Made by a program: the position numbers and the translations under genes. Positions 5,800 to 5,937 of a stretch of 5,937 nt of DNA are shown piece after piece (within the stretch, counting starts at the first letter, position 1; every line of letters starts with the position of its first letter). The notes below the pieces were generated by a model that saw only the letters and a program-made list of their open reading frames with translations, was not told the origin of the DNA and did no database searches. This DNA is from Gammaproteobacteria bacterium (GTDB lineage: Bacteria > Pseudomonadota > Gammaproteobacteria > J044): positions 1-5,937 of the forward strand of contig RFHG01000326.1 of NCBI GenBank assembly GCA_003696465.1, given 5' to 3'.

Positions 5800-5937
5800 A
5801 TGTCCAAGGAAAAGTTTGAACGCACGAAGCCGCATGTAAATGTGGGAACGATTGGTCACGTGGACCATGGCAAGACGACGCTGACGGCGGCGCTGACGAA
5901 GGTGTCCGCGGAGCAGTTTGGCAGCGGCGAGTTCAAG
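5800..5937 (+). CDS. tuf: Elongation factor Tu, N-terminus (cut by window end)
   Basis: Only the first 46 codons of EF-Tu are present. EF-Tu is the GTPase that delivers aminoacyl-tRNA to the ribosome. The start MSKEKFERTKPHVNVG and the P-loop GHVDHGKT at residues 19-26 are diagnostic, and the frame is open to the window edge. The ATG at 5800 lies 43 nt after tRNA-Thr(GGU), with a purine-rich TGAGAGA stretch (5791-5797) as its Shine-Dalgarno region. No promoter or terminator is evident in that gap, so tuf is probably expressed from the tRNA-Tyr promoter and released by tRNA processing. This is the tufB position in E. coli. Whether another tuf copy exists cannot be seen here. Confidence 0.97.
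   Translation, partial: MSKEKFERTKPHVNVGTIGHVDHGKTTLTAALTKVSAEQFGSGEFK

Overview
The window is ordinary, GC-rich chromosomal core DNA from a gammaproteobacterium. The evidence is the E. coli-like 23S, 5S and EF-Tu sequences and the gene order: rrn operon, birA, pantothenate kinase, tRNA-Thr(UGU), tRNA-Tyr, tRNA-Gly, tRNA-Thr(GGU), tuf. That is the order around rrnB-birA-coaA-thrU-tyrU-glyT-thrT-tufB in E. coli, and a similar order exists in Pseudomonas. The presence of coaX and a SPOR protein after birA, rather than coaA, points to a non-enteric lineage (a Pseudomonas- or Chromatiales-like group). I cannot place it further by eye.

Layout. Positions 1-254 are the 3' end of a 23S rRNA gene, followed by a hairpin-bearing spacer, a complete 5S rRNA gene (355-473) and a strong intrinsic terminator (482-517). 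A lytic transglycosylase gene on the minus strand (603-1274) converges on the rRNA operon. It is divergent from a tightly packed plus-strand operon: birA (biotin ligase), coaX (type III pantothenate kinase) and a small membrane-anchored SPOR-repeat protein. The junctions are 5 nt and a 1-nt stop/start overlap. A tRNA-Thr(UGU) gene follows immediately, with its own promoter overlapping the SPOR gene's stop codon, and then a hairpin terminator.

Next is a minus-strand UDP-glucose 6-dehydrogenase gene (3858-5195), a sugar-nucleotide gene that is foreign to this neighbourhood. The plus-strand tRNA-Tyr, tRNA-Gly, tRNA-Thr(GGU), tuf operon then starts from a promoter with a perfect TTGACA box. The window ends 46 codons into tuf.

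Functional picture. Most of the window serves translation (rRNA, four tRNAs, EF-Tu) and cofactor metabolism (biotin attachment, first step of CoA synthesis). Two cell-wall proteins (lytic transglycosylase, SPOR) and one polysaccharide-precursor enzyme (Ugd) have settled between them. The main point of interest is the rearrangement of a conserved cluster: ugd, in reverse orientation, separates tRNA-Thr(UGU) from the other three tRNAs and tuf, and each half has its own promoter. I found no mobile element, CRISPR array, phage gene or sign of an undescribed system.
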